Part shown: piece after piece, positions 8,434 to 16,295 of the stretch | Numbering within the stretch: the first letter of the stretch is position 1 | Layout of the letters: every line of letters begins with the position of its first letter | DNA from: Streptomyces rubiginosohelvolus | GTDB taxonomy: Bacteria > Actinomycetota > Actinomycetes > Streptomycetales > Streptomycetaceae | NCBI RefSeq assembly: GCF_014649875.1 | Contig: NZ_BMTW01000005.1 | Location: forward strand, 1-64,000 | Direction: 5' to 3' | Length of the DNA stretch: 64,000 nt | Notes under the pieces: generated by a model | The model's database searches: none | What the model saw: the letters and a program-made list of their open reading frames with translations, nothing else | Told to the model about the DNA's origin: nothing | Made by a program: the position numbers and the translations under genes

Positions 8434-9306
8434 TCAGCTCCGGCCCGTGTGCTCCAGGATCGCGGCGGCGAGCGGGGCGTGGACCTCGCGGGGCAGGGCG
8501 TGCCCCATGCCGGGGATCTCGACGAGCCGGGCGCCGCGGATGACCTGGGCGAGGTGCTCGGCGTGCGGGGCGGGCGCGACCGGCTCGGCGGGCGCCGAGG
8601 TGATCATCGTGGGCACGTCGGTGGCGGCGAGCTGCTCGGTGCGCTCCATACCGGAGTAGTCGGCGCGGGCGTGCGCGGTCCCGGCGTGGTGGTGGCCGGT
8701 GTGCGCGATGATCCGGCGCTCCAGCTCGCGGGCGTACGCGGTGTCGAACGGGATCAGGTCGCCGCCGAGCACCCGCCAGTGTTCGACGCGCCGCTCCAGC
8801 TCCGCCTCCGGGCCCCGGTCCTCGGCGGGCCGCGACCACAGCTCCATCAGCTCCGGGGAGACGCCGGGCAGCTCCTCCGGCGGGACGCGGCGGCCGTCCG
8901 GCGCGACGTACGGAGTGGAGCTGAGCGCGTTCGTCCCGATGACGGTGGCGCTGAGCAGCCGCTCGGGGTGGTCGGCGACGAGCAACTGCGTGAGCATGCC
9001 GCCCATCGACATCCCCACCACGTGCGCGCGCTCCACGCCGAACGCGTCCAGCACGGCGACGGCGTCCTCGGCCAACGCGGTGAGCGGATACGGCTGTTCG
9101 TCGAAGGTTGCGGTGGAGCGGCCGGTGTCCCGATGGTCGTACCGGATCACCCGGTGCCGTTCGGCCAGCAGCTCGACCAACTCGTCGGGCCAGCCGAGCC
9201 CGGACGCCTGCGCACCCATGACCAGGAGCAGGACGGGCGCGTCCGGAGCACCGCGCTCCTCGGCCCAGAGGCGGACGCCGAGGGCGGCATCGACGAAGCG
9301 TTCCAT
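8434..9306 (-). CDS. Alpha/beta fold hydrolase
   Basis: This 290-residue cytosolic hydrolase shows the nucleophile elbow VVGMSMGGMLTQ, an oxyanion-hole region LLLVMGAQASG and the typical YDHRDTGRS strand of the aclacinomycin methylesterase / haloalkane-dehalogenase-like superfamily; the catalytic His is in IPGMGHALP. I use the ATG at 9304-9306 because GAGGT lies just upstream; the open frame extends further but only through promoter sequence. A perfect palindrome sits in the promoter region, so regulation by a TetR-type repressor is likely. The substrate is unknown. Confidence 0.85.
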   Translation of the reverse strand: MERFVDAALGVRLWAEERGAPDAPVLLLVMGAQASGLGWPDELVELLAERHRVIRYDHRDTGRSTATFDEQPYPLTALAEDAVAVLDAFGVERAHVVGMSMGGMLTQLLVADHPERLLSATVIGTNALSSTPYVAPDGRRVPPEELPGVSPELMELWSRPAEDRGPEAELERRVEHWRVLGGDLIPFDTAYARELERRIIAHTGHHHAGTAHARADYSGMERTEQLAATDVPTMITSAPAEPVAPAPHAEHLAQVIRGARLVEIPGMGHALPREVHAPLAAAILEHTGRS

Positions 9307-9340
9307 GGTGGACCTCACTGTTCGACGATGAATGCTTAGA

Positions 9341-9357
9341 CGAGACGTATCGTCTCG
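9341..9357. promoter_or_regulatory. Palindromic operator candidate, CGAGACG-TAT-CGTCTCG
   Basis: Seven-base arms are perfectly complementary around a three-base centre, lying 35-51 bases upstream of the hydrolase start. Size and symmetry fit a TetR-family operator. No TetR gene adjoins it: the neighbouring regulator is of the GlxA/AraC type, and the short + strand open frame from 9360 has no regulator features. Confidence 0.5.
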
Positions 9358-9453
9358 CCATGTCTGTGCAGAGTAGCCCATCATCGGCCCCAGGGCCAGT
9401 GGCAAGGGTGAGGGCAAGGGGGACTGGTGGACCGGACGGATTCGGCGGGTGCC

Positions 9454-10389
9454 TCAGGACCGGAAGGTGCGGCGGTAGGCGTCCGGCGGGACGCCGACGC
9501 TGCGCTGGAAGTGGCGGCGCAGGGTGGTGGCCGTGCCCATGCCGGCGGCGGCGGCGACGGTGTCCACCCCGGCGTCGGTCGTCTCCAGCAACTCCTGGGC
9601 GTGACGGATGCGTTGGGCGTGCAGCCACTGCAGGGGAGTGGTGCCGGTCAGGTGCTTGAAATGGCGGGCGAGGTGGCGCGAGCTCATCCCCGCCCGGCGG
9701 GCCAGGTCCTCCACGGTGAGCGGCTGGTCCAGCCGCTCCAGCACCCACGGGAAGAGATCGCTCAGCGGATGACCGCCCGGCGCGGGGACGGGGGTGGTGA
9801 TGAACTGGGCCTGGCCGCCGTCGCGGTGCGGCGGGACGACCAGGCGCCGGGCGATCCTGTTGGCGATCGCCGAGCCGTGGTCGAGCCGGACCAGGTGCAG
9901 GCACAGGTCCATGGCGGCGGCCTTGCCCGCGGATGTGAGCACATCGCCGTTGTCCACGTAGAGGACGTCCGGGTCGACGGTGGCTGCCGGGTGGCGCCGG
10001 GCCAGCTCCCGGGTGTGGCCCCAGTGGGTGGTGGCGCGCCTCCCGTCGAGCAGCCCCGCCGCACCCAGGACGAAGGCGCCCGTGCACAGGGACGCCACCC
10101 GTGCGCCCGCCGTGTGGGCCGCGCGCACCGCCTCGACCAGTTCGGCGGGCGGTTCGCGGTCGGTGTCGGCCCAGCCGGGGACGATCACCGTGTCGGCGCG
10201 CGTGAGGTGGTCGAGCCCGTGGTCGGGTTCCAGGCGGAAGCGGTCGACCCGCACCGGGCCGCTCCCGCAGAGGGCGAAGTCGTACCAGGGGTCCACGATG
10301 TGGGCCAGGTCGGCCCCGAACACCTCCACGGCCACGGACAGTTCGTAGTGGAGGATCCCGTCGGCGACGGCCAGGGCGACAGAGGGCAT
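9454..10389 (-). CDS. GlxA-family transcriptional regulator (DJ-1/PfpI + AraC domains)
   Basis: The 311-residue protein has an N-terminal DJ-1/PfpI-like domain (VALAVADGILHYELSVAVEVFG) with the conserved Cys in VASLCTGAFVLGAAGLLDGRRATTHW near residue 105. A C-terminal AraC helix-turn-helix pair follows (VEDLARRAGMSSRHLARHFKHLTGTTPLQWL). This is the GlxA architecture, in which the amidotransferase-like domain acts as a sensor. I choose the ATG at 10387-10389: it follows a TAnnnT hexamer by seven bases with no ribosome-binding site, suggesting a leaderless message. It is divergent from the reductase at 10526. Confidence 0.9.
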   Translation of the reverse strand: MPSVALAVADGILHYELSVAVEVFGADLAHIVDPWYDFALCGSGPVRVDRFRLEPDHGLDHLTRADTVIVPGWADTDREPPAELVEAVRAAHTAGARVASLCTGAFVLGAAGLLDGRRATTHWGHTRELARRHPAATVDPDVLYVDNGDVLTSAGKAAAMDLCLHLVRLDHGSAIANRIARRLVVPPHRDGGQAQFITTPVPAPGGHPLSDLFPWVLERLDQPLTVEDLARRAGMSSRHLARHFKHLTGTTPLQWLHAQRIRHAQELLETTDAGVDTVAAAAGMGTATTLRRHFQRSVGVPPDAYRRTFRS

Positions 10390-10422
10390 GTCGGAAACTG
10401 TACGGGGCCTGTCGTTTCCGAC
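10390..10422. promoter_or_regulatory. Inverted repeat overlapping the GlxA-type promoter
   Basis: GTCGGAAAC (10390-10398) and GTTTCCGAC (10414-10422) are perfect nine-base inverted arms with a 15-base spacer. A minus-strand TACAGT (complement of 10397-10402) inside it would act as -10 element, so a protein binding here would block the regulator's own transcription. Autoregulation is inferred from the position. Confidence 0.45.
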
Positions 10423-10525
10423 GCTCGCGCGTGAGGCGGCCCGCGACCAGGATGAGTGGTGTCGAGCCGCGGCGGCCCACCACCGGGGCGGGTCTCGGAG
10501 CAGGGCAACAGCGAGGGGGAGTCCC

Positions 10526-11569
10526 ATGGGTTCGGGTCAGCAGGTGGCGGTGTTCGGGGCGTACGGTCACACGGGCCGGTTCGTGGTGGCGGAGCTGGCC
10601 GCACGTGGATACGTCCCGGTGCCGTCCGGGCGCAACCCGCAGGCCTTGGAGAAGCTGGCCCTCGACCACGGCTGGACGGCCCGGGTGGCGTCGGCCGACG
10701 ATCCGGCCTCGCTGGACCGGGTCCTGGCTGGCGTGGTGGCGGTCATCAACTGCGCCGGTCCTTTCGCCTCGACCACCGGCCCCGTGATCGAGGCCGCGCT
10801 CCGCGCGAAGATCCCCTACCTGGACGTGGCCGCCGAGCTGGAGGCCAACCTCGACACCTTCGGCCAGTACCGCGAAAGGGCTCTGGGGGAGGGGGCGGTC
10901 ATCGTTCCGGCCATGGCCTTCTTCGGCGGGCTCGGTGATCTGCTGGTCACGGCGGCGATGGGCGACTGGACCGAGGCCGACGAGGCCCACATCGCCTACG
11001 CGCTCAGCAGTTGGCACCCCACCGCCGGAACCCGATTGTCGGGCGCGGTCTCCCGCGAGCGGCGCGGAGACCACCGCCTCCGCTACCGGGGCGGGAAGTG
11101 GGAGCGCCGCACCGACGCCGCGCCCGCCCTGGAGTGGACGTTCCCCGAACCGGTGGGCCGTCGGCCGGTGATCGGGGAGTTCACGATGGCGGACGTCGTC
11201 ACGGTCCCCCAGCACCTCGTGATTCCCGATGTGACCACGTACATGAGCGCCGAGGCCGCCCGTGACGTCGTCTCACCCGACACGCAGGCCCCCGCCGCCG
11301 CGGACGAGAGCGGCCGCTCGGACCAGACCTTCCTCGTCGACGCCGTTGTCCGCCGCGGCGACACCGAACGCCGGGCCACCGCGAGCGGCCAGGACATCTA
11401 CGCCGTCACCGCACCCCTGGTCGCCGAGGCCCTCGACCGCGTCCTCACCGGCCGGACCAGGTCGCTCGGCGTCGTCCCCGCCGGCGGGATCTTCGACGCT
11501 CCTGACTTCCTGCGGGCACTGGAGCCGCACATCGCTCTCGACCTGCACCCGGGCAAGGCCGGCGCCTGA
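10526..11569 (+). CDS. Saccharopine-dehydrogenase-like / trans-acting enoyl reductase family protein
   Basis: The 347-residue protein begins VAVFGAYGHTGRFVVAELAARG, a Rossmann dinucleotide-binding motif, and continues with CAGPFASTTGPVIEAALRAKIPYLDVAAE, the segment typical of saccharopine dehydrogenase-like oxidoreductases. The ATG at 10526 has GAGGGGGAG about five bases upstream; the longer open frame starts inside the divergent promoter and is not favoured. Members of this family act in lipid or amino-acid metabolism. The divergent GlxA-type regulator is the likely controller, by proximity only. Confidence 0.8.
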   Translation: MGSGQQVAVFGAYGHTGRFVVAELAARGYVPVPSGRNPQALEKLALDHGWTARVASADDPASLDRVLAGVVAVINCAGPFASTTGPVIEAALRAKIPYLDVAAELEANLDTFGQYRERALGEGAVIVPAMAFFGGLGDLLVTAAMGDWTEADEAHIAYALSSWHPTAGTRLSGAVSRERRGDHRLRYRGGKWERRTDAAPALEWTFPEPVGRRPVIGEFTMADVVTVPQHLVIPDVTTYMSAEAARDVVSPDTQAPAAADESGRSDQTFLVDAVVRRGDTERRATASGQDIYAVTAPLVAEALDRVLTGRTRSLGVVPAGGIFDAPDFLRALEPHIALDLHPGKAGA

Positions 11570-11582
11570 CCTGCGTCGACTG

Positions 11583-11981
11583 TCAGGCTCGATCGGTGTG
11601 AGCATCCCGTTCCAGGCGGGCGCGCAGGGTGCCCTCGAAGTCTTCGGCGCGGGAGAGCTGCACGCGGAGCTTCTCGACCTGAGCGGCGGCTTCCCGCTGG
11701 TAGGTGCGGACGCGTTCCAGGAGGGCTTCGCGCTCGTCGGCACGGAGGGGAGTGTCGGCGTCGAGGCGATCGGTGGCGTCGAGCAGGTCGCGCATCTGGT
11801 CCAGGGTGAAGCCGAGCGGCTTCATGCGGCGGATGACCATGAGGCGGGCGACGTCGGTCTCGGTGTAGAGGCGGAAGCCGCCCCGGGAGCGGGCGGAGGG
11901 GGCGACGAGGCCGGTCTCCTCGTAGTGGCGGATGGTGCGCAGAGAGAGTTCGGTCCGTGCGGCGACCTCGCCGATCTGCAT
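11583..11981 (-). CDS. MerR-family transcriptional regulator
   Basis: The 132-residue protein has the MerR winged helix at the N-terminus (MQIGEVAARTELSLRTIRHYEETGL, then SRGGFRLYTETDVARL) followed by the IRRMKPLGFTLDQMRDLLD helix and a long dimerisation coiled coil. No metal-ligand cysteines or C-terminal ligand domain are evident, so the inducer is unknown. A GTG at 11994-11996 is an alternative start adding five residues. A perfect 24-bp palindrome between this gene and the divergent sulfate-type transporter is its probable operator. Confidence 0.88.
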   Translation of the reverse strand: MQIGEVAARTELSLRTIRHYEETGLVAPSARSRGGFRLYTETDVARLMVIRRMKPLGFTLDQMRDLLDATDRLDADTPLRADEREALLERVRTYQREAAAQVEKLRVQLSRAEDFEGTLRARLERDAHTDRA

Positions 11982-12406
11982 GTGCTTGCCGTCCACGTCC
12001 GTGACCCCTGGCCCTTCTCCTTCGTCGGCGGCCTCGGCCGGGTGGGCGACGCCGCCGATCTCTACCCTAACGTTAGGGTAGAGTTGTTGGTGGTGAGGGC
12101 CGCATTCCGCAGCCCCGCCCTTGCCGTGTCGGGGTCGATGGTGGCCCCGGCGAAGTACCGATTCTTGCAGGAGAGAAGCGTGCGCGAGTCCATGACGCAT
12201 GGTGCCGCCGCCTGCCCGCCGTGACGCTTCGTCTTCGGACGTGACCCTGGCCGTGTCGGCGGCTGTTCCCGGCACCGTCCCCATTCGCCTTCCGGCGCCG
12301 TATGTCGCGGCGCCGCCCGCGGGGTCCCGGCCTGGCTTCTCCGCTCCCTCCCGCATGTCCCGGCCCGCCGAACGGGGCGTGCCCGAGTACGACAGGTTCC
12401 GCTCCC
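11982..12406. other. Divergent intergenic region between MerR and SulP genes
   Basis: This 425-base gap holds the 24-bp palindrome at 12060-12083. A TAGAGT hexamer at 12079-12084 could be the -10 of a rightward promoter, with the palindrome in the -35/-10 spacer as MerR activators require. A GGAGAG followed by a GTG at 12180 could start a 14-residue peptide, but nothing else supports it. No longer conserved coding sequence is apparent. Confidence 0.5.
12060..12083. promoter_or_regulatory. Perfect 24-bp palindrome, likely MerR operator
   Basis: The arm CTCTACCCTAAC is followed directly by its exact reverse complement. Strict dyad symmetry with a central ACGT and CCCTA/TAGGG half-sites is what MerR-family dimers recognise between the -35 and -10 elements. 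It lies 79 bases upstream of the MerR start and faces the SulP gene. Confidence 0.7.
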
Positions 12407-13918
12407 TTGTCTTCTGCCGCCCCCGCTGTGTCCCCGGCCGCCCGCCTGCGCGGCCTGAAGCCCGACTGGATCTCCGACCCGAAGGTCTGGCGTACGGAGG
12501 TCCTGGCCGGCCTGGTCGTCGCCCTCGCGCTGATCCCCGAGGCCATCTCGTTCTCGATCATCGCGGGCGTGGATCCGGCGATCGGCCTGTTCGCCTCCTT
12601 CACCATGGCCGTCGTCATCTCGGTCGTCGGGGGCCGCCGGGCGATGATCTCCGCCGCCACCGGCGCCGTCGCCCTGGTGATCGCACCGCTGAACCGGGAG
12701 CACGGCTTCGGCTACCTCGTCGCCGCGGTTGTCCTCGCCGGCGTCTTCCAGGTCGTTCTGGGCGCGCTGGGCGTGGCGAGACTGATGCGGTTCATCCCGC
12801 GCTCGGTGATGGTCGGTTTCGTCAACTCCCTCGCCGTCCTGATCTTCATGGCCCAGGTCCCGGAGATGCGCGATGTCCCCTGGGCCGTCTATCCACTGAT
12901 CGCCGCCGGTCTGGCGCTCATGGTGTTCTTCCCGAAGGCCACCACGGTGATTCCGGCGCCGCTGGTCTCCATCGTCATCCTCACCGTGATCACCGTCGGC
13001 GCGGCCATCGCGGTGCCGACCGTGGGCGACAAGGGTGAACTGCCGTCCTCCCTGCCCGTGCCGGGCCTGCCGGACGTTCCGCTCACGCTCGACACGCTGA
13101 CGACGATCGCCCCGTACGCGTTCGCGATGGCGCTGGTCGGCCTGATGGAGTCGCTGATGACGGCCAAGCTGGTCGACGACATCACCGACACCCACTCCGA
13201 CAAGACGCGCGAGTCCATCGGTCAGGGCGTCGCCAACATCGTCACCGGCTTCTTCGGCGGCATGGGCGGCTGCGCCATGATCGGCCAGACGATGATCAAC
13301 GTGAAGGTGTCCGGCGCCCGCACCCGGCTCTCGACCTTCCTCGCCGGGGCGTTCCTGATGGTGCTGTGCATCGCTTTCGGCCCGGTCGTCTCCGACATCC
13401 CCATGGCTGCCCTGGTCGCCGTCATGATCATGGTGTCGTTCGCGACCTTCGACTGGCACTCCATCGCCCCGAAGACCCTCCGGCGCATGCCGGCGGGTGA
13501 GATCGCCGTCATGGTCATCACCGTCGCCGCGGTCGTCACCACCCACAACCTCGCCGTCGGCGTCGTCCTGGGTTCCGTCACGGCCATGGTCATCTTCGCC
13601 AAGCGGGTCGCCCACCTCGCCGAGGTGACCGCCGTCGTCGATCCCGACGGCCGGACGGTGGTCTACCGGGTCACCGGCGAGCTGTTCTTCGCCTCCTCCA
13701 ACGACCTGGTGGGCCGGTTCGACTACGCCACCGACCCGGACAAGGTGGTCATCGACCTGAGTTCGACGCACATCTGGGACGCCTCCTCCGTCGCCGCCCT
13801 CGACGCGATCGAGACGAAGTACGCCCGGCGCGGCAAGACCGTGGAGATCATCGGGCTCAACACCCCGAGCGCCCACCTGCACGGCAAGCTCAGCGGCGAA
13901 CTGACCGCCGGTCACTGA
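12407..13918 (+). CDS. SulP-family (SLC26) anion transporter with STAS domain
   Basis: The protein has about eleven to twelve membrane segments, starting TEVLAGLVVALALIPEAISFSIIAGVDPAIGLFASF, which contains the SulP signature region. A cytoplasmic STAS domain covers the last 90 residues (VVYRVTGELFFASSNDLVGRF...VIDLSSTHIWDASSVAALD). It probably moves sulfate, bicarbonate or another anion, with Na+ or H+ coupling undetermined. The start is uncertain: I prefer the TTG at 12407, giving MSSAAPAVSPAARLRGLKPD, but the frame extends to an ATG at 12302. The divergent MerR gene and palindrome suggest induced expression. Confidence 0.87.
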   Translation: MSSAAPAVSPAARLRGLKPDWISDPKVWRTEVLAGLVVALALIPEAISFSIIAGVDPAIGLFASFTMAVVISVVGGRRAMISAATGAVALVIAPLNREHGFGYLVAAVVLAGVFQVVLGALGVARLMRFIPRSVMVGFVNSLAVLIFMAQVPEMRDVPWAVYPLIAAGLALMVFFPKATTVIPAPLVSIVILTVITVGAAIAVPTVGDKGELPSSLPVPGLPDVPLTLDTLTTIAPYAFAMALVGLMESLMTAKLVDDITDTHSDKTRESIGQGVANIVTGFFGGMGGCAMIGQTMINVKVSGARTRLSTFLAGAFLMVLCIAFGPVVSDIPMAALVAVMIMVSFATFDWHSIAPKTLRRMPAGEIAVMVITVAAVVTTHNLAVGVVLGSVTAMVIFAKRVAHLAEVTAVVDPDGRTVVYRVTGELFFASSNDLVGRFDYATDPDKVVIDLSSTHIWDASSVAALDAIETKYARRGKTVEIIGLNTPSAHLHGKLSGELTAGH

Positions 13919-14034
13919 CCGGCCTCACGGCCCAGTCACCAGGACCCCGGCCCCACCCGCCCGGCGAGGAGTAAACACGTTGGCCGGCCGTCGGTGAGCT
14001 GCGAGGATGCGTCTGTTTCCCGGACGGAGGATGT

Positions 14035-15156
14035 TTGTTCGTTTTCGTGTGTGCCGGATGCGGCGCCGAGTTGACCACCCCGCTGTCCCAGGTCGCCCTG
14101 CCGGTCCACGCCCACCAGTCGTACGGGAACGGGGTCCAGCTTCCGGCGCTCATGAGGGCAGGGACGTTCGCCGCGGACCCGGAGCCCTGGGGCGGGCCGT
14201 GGCGGATGTGGGACGAGATCCGACCGGGCGAGGCGGAGGCGCGCGGAATCCACGCACCCGTCCGCGCCTTGTCCGACGCCGCACCCGGGGCCGTCGTCAT
14301 CGCGCCCGGTGATGTGCGGGGAACCCGGCTGATTCCCGAGAAGCGCGGCGATTCCTGCTGCGGCCTGGACGGAGCCGACGGGCCCAACATGGCCTGCGAG
14401 GCATGCGATGCGCCCGTGGCGACCCGCGTCGACGACTGCTCGCTCTGGCAGGCGGTTTGGCTCGGCTCGGCTGCCGTGCACCGCGTCCCCGTCGACGGCA
14501 GCCACCCCGCGCCCCTCTCGTGGAGCGAGTTGGCGGAGACGGAGGAGGCGACGCCCCTGTTCGAACCGATCGCCACGTGGGACGGCCGGTGGGGGACGAG
14601 CCACTACTGGTCGTGGAGCCCGCGGTGGGAGGCGGCGGCCGGACACGCGCTCGCGCATCTGCTGGTGGCCTCCGAGGGGCAGCCGGTGAAGGCCCCCGAC
14701 GGTGTGGCAACGGAGGTGTTCCAACGAGCGCTCGACGCCCTGTTGCCCGCTGGTGCCCCGACGCGGCGTGCCGCCCTGGCCGGACCGGAACTGCCTTCGC
14801 CCGATGCCGACGCCGACATCCTCCTCGTACCCATCCATCCCCGGACGGGCCGGACCTGGACCCCGGAGGGCCCGACCGCCTCGGCCTACCTGGTGCCCCT
14901 GCCGCTGGGGGTGTGGCTGACACTGGTCTCGCCCCCGCCGTACCTGCCGGTTCCGGCATCGGGCCGCATGCCGCGCGACGAACTCCGCGACGACCCGCTC
15001 CCCTTGCTTCCCCACTCTCCGTTCTGGGCCGACCGGCGAACGTTCGAGCGCACCTTGGTCCGGCTGCCGGCCGTGCGCAGTCCATGGCTGCGCACGATCC
15101 TCGAGAACCTTGACCACGACACCTCGCCTGACCTCGTGCAGGCGGTTGCCCGCTGA
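14035..15156 (+). CDS. Hypothetical protein with zinc-ribbon-like cysteines
   Basis: I do not recognise the family. The 373-residue product opens with a CxxC pair (Cys6, Cys9) followed by AELTTPL, and a second Cys cluster sits at residues 108-135 (CC, CEAC, C), so one or two zinc-binding knuckles are plausible. The rest has no membrane segment or signal peptide and is Trp/Pro-rich, with DADADILLVPIHPRTGRTW near residue 262. The start is a TTG at 14035 preceded closely by CGGAGG; a GTG four codons later is possible. It is monocistronic and ends at a strong hairpin. A DNA- or RNA-binding role is only a guess. Confidence 0.6.
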   Translation: MFVFVCAGCGAELTTPLSQVALPVHAHQSYGNGVQLPALMRAGTFAADPEPWGGPWRMWDEIRPGEAEARGIHAPVRALSDAAPGAVVIAPGDVRGTRLIPEKRGDSCCGLDGADGPNMACEACDAPVATRVDDCSLWQAVWLGSAAVHRVPVDGSHPAPLSWSELAETEEATPLFEPIATWDGRWGTSHYWSWSPRWEAAAGHALAHLLVASEGQPVKAPDGVATEVFQRALDALLPAGAPTRRAALAGPELPSPDADADILLVPIHPRTGRTWTPEGPTASAYLVPLPLGVWLTLVSPPPYLPVPASGRMPRDELRDDPLPLLPHSPFWADRRTFERTLVRLPAVRSPWLRTILENLDHDTSPDLVQAVAR

Positions 15157-15172
15157 ACAGGGCCAGGAAGCA

Positions 15173-15226
15173 CCGCACCCGGCCCGCCATGGCCGCCGTG
15201 TTCGGCGGCCTGCGGACCGGGTGCGG
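15173..15226 (+). terminator. Nested GC hairpin after the zinc-ribbon orphan
   Basis: The outer arms CCGCACCCGG (15173-15182) and CCGGGTGCGG (15217-15226) enclose a second perfect hairpin, GGCCGCC / GGCGGCC, at 15191-15210. It begins 17 bases after the stop codon. As usual in Streptomyces there is no T-run. Confidence 0.7.
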
Positions 15227-15235
15227 GTAGCTGAA

Positions 15236-15269
15236 GCGGCCTGACCGGCGGAATCGAAGGTCAGGCCGC
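15236..15269 (-). terminator. Terminator of sodN
   Basis: Perfect 11-base arms GCGGCCTGACC (15236-15246) and GGTCAGGCCGC (15259-15269) flank a 12-base loop, starting 11 bases beyond the sodN stop on the minus strand. Confidence 0.75.
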
Positions 15270-15280
15270 GCAGCCGTGGA

Positions 15281-15676
15281 TCAGGCCTTCTTGGTCTCCC
15301 AGAAGATCCGGTCGACCTCGGCGATCAGGTCCAGCGCCTTCTGGCCCGTCTTCGGGTCGTTCGAGCCCTTGGCCGCGGAGAGCGCCTTCAGGGTGTCGTT
15401 GATGAGCTGGTGCAGCTCCGGGTACTTCTCGAAGTGCGGGGGCTTGAAGTAGTCGCTCCAGAGCACCGAGACGTGGTGCTTCGCGAGCTCGGCGCGCTGC
15501 TCCTTGATCAGGACGGCGCGGGTGCGGAAGTCCGCGTCCTCGTTGGCCTGGTACTTCTCCTGGACGGCCTTGACCGACTCGGCCTCGATGCGGGCCTGGG
15601 CCGGGTCGTACACGCCGCAGGGCAGGTCGCAGTGGGCGCTGACCTTCACCTTGGGGGCAAACAGGCGGGAAAGCAT
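15281..15676 (-). CDS. sodN: Nickel-containing superoxide dismutase (pro-form)
   Basis: The 131-residue protein is full length and unmistakable. A 14-residue propeptide (MLSRLFAPKVKVSA) precedes HCDLPCGVYDPAQARIEAESV, so after cleavage His1, Cys2 and Cys6 form the nickel hook that dismutates superoxide. The rest is the four-helix bundle of the hexameric enzyme (VLWSDYFKPPHFEKYPELHQLINDTLKALSAAKGS). AGGAGGA precedes the ATG. The divergent gene encodes its maturation protease. In Streptomyces, nickel raises sodN and represses the iron enzyme through Nur; I see no Nur-like inverted repeat here, which fits indirect control of sodN. Confidence 0.98.
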   Translation of the reverse strand: MLSRLFAPKVKVSAHCDLPCGVYDPAQARIEAESVKAVQEKYQANEDADFRTRAVLIKEQRAELAKHHVSVLWSDYFKPPHFEKYPELHQLINDTLKALSAAKGSNDPKTGQKALDLIAEVDRIFWETKKA

Positions 15677-15857
15677 GGAGCTGTCCTCCTCGTGATCGTC
15701 TTCTCAGGTGGGACATTACTCCGTGGAGCGCCGCTTTCCGTGGCTGCCCCAGGGGCTTAGGTCAAAAGTCCGGTGTGAGAATCGGGCCGTCGGCCGAATG
15801 TACGGGGCGGTCGGCGGAAGGGTGTCCTACGGGACGGTGCAGGAGGAGGAACGGGCG

Positions 15858-16295
15858 GTGGCGCAGATGCCGGAGCGGCGACGGGTGTCCGGGGGCGGGC
15901 GGGTGACGCGGCGTCCGTTGCGCGTGGTGGAGGTGACGGGCCCTTCGATGGTGCCCACGCTCTACCACGGCGATCTGCTGCTCGTGCAGTACGGTTTGCC
16001 CGTCCGCCCCGGTGACGTGGTCATCCTGCGGCACCCCTTCCAGCAGGACCTGCTGGTGGTCAAACGGGCCGTCGAGCGGCGGCCCGGCGGCTGGTGGGTG
16101 CGGGGCGACAACACCTTCGCGGGCGGGGACAGCACGGATTACGGGGTCGTGCCCGAGGAACTCGTGCTGGCCCGGGTGCGGGCCCGCTACCGGCCCCTGG
16201 CGAAGGGTCAGCGGTCGGTGACGGCGGTGCTGGGCTGGGCGGCCTCCGCGCTGCGGCCGGTGCGTTCGGCCTCCTCGCGCTTGCGGGCCCGGTAG
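15858..16295 (+). CDS. sodX: Nickel superoxide dismutase maturation protease (S26 signal-peptidase family)
   Basis: The 145-residue protein has the catalytic Ser30 in VTGPSMVPTLYHGDLLLV and the Lys69 general base in DLLVVKRAVER, with GDN and D..Y box regions after it. This is a short type-I signal-peptidase-like enzyme without an N-terminal membrane anchor, the hallmark of SodX, which removes the SodN propeptide so nickel can bind. The GTG start at 15858 has AGGAGGAGG eight bases upstream. It is divergent from sodN. Its last 88 bases overlap the end of the convergent CGNR gene, so the two C-termini are encoded on opposite strands of the same DNA. Confidence 0.93.
   Translation: MAQMPERRRVSGGGRVTRRPLRVVEVTGPSMVPTLYHGDLLLVQYGLPVRPGDVVILRHPFQQDLLVVKRAVERRPGGWWVRGDNTFAGGDSTDYGVVPEELVLARVRARYRPLAKGQRSVTAVLGWAASALRPVRSASSRLRAR

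Noticed and set aside
9360..9659. Short plus-strand open frame next to the palindrome, considered as a truncated TetR gene
   Set aside because: The translated sequence has no helix-turn-helix and overlaps the GlxA-type gene antisense, so a relic cannot be supported.
8396..11215. 939-codon minus-strand open frame
   Set aside because: Runs across two unrelated genes, a divergent promoter and the plus-strand reductase; composition is Arg/Pro/Ala-rich without domains.
15677..15857. Nur-type nickel regulator site between sodN and sodX
   Set aside because: No TTGCAA-N5-TTGCAA-like inverted repeat is visible; sodN control is reported to be indirect.
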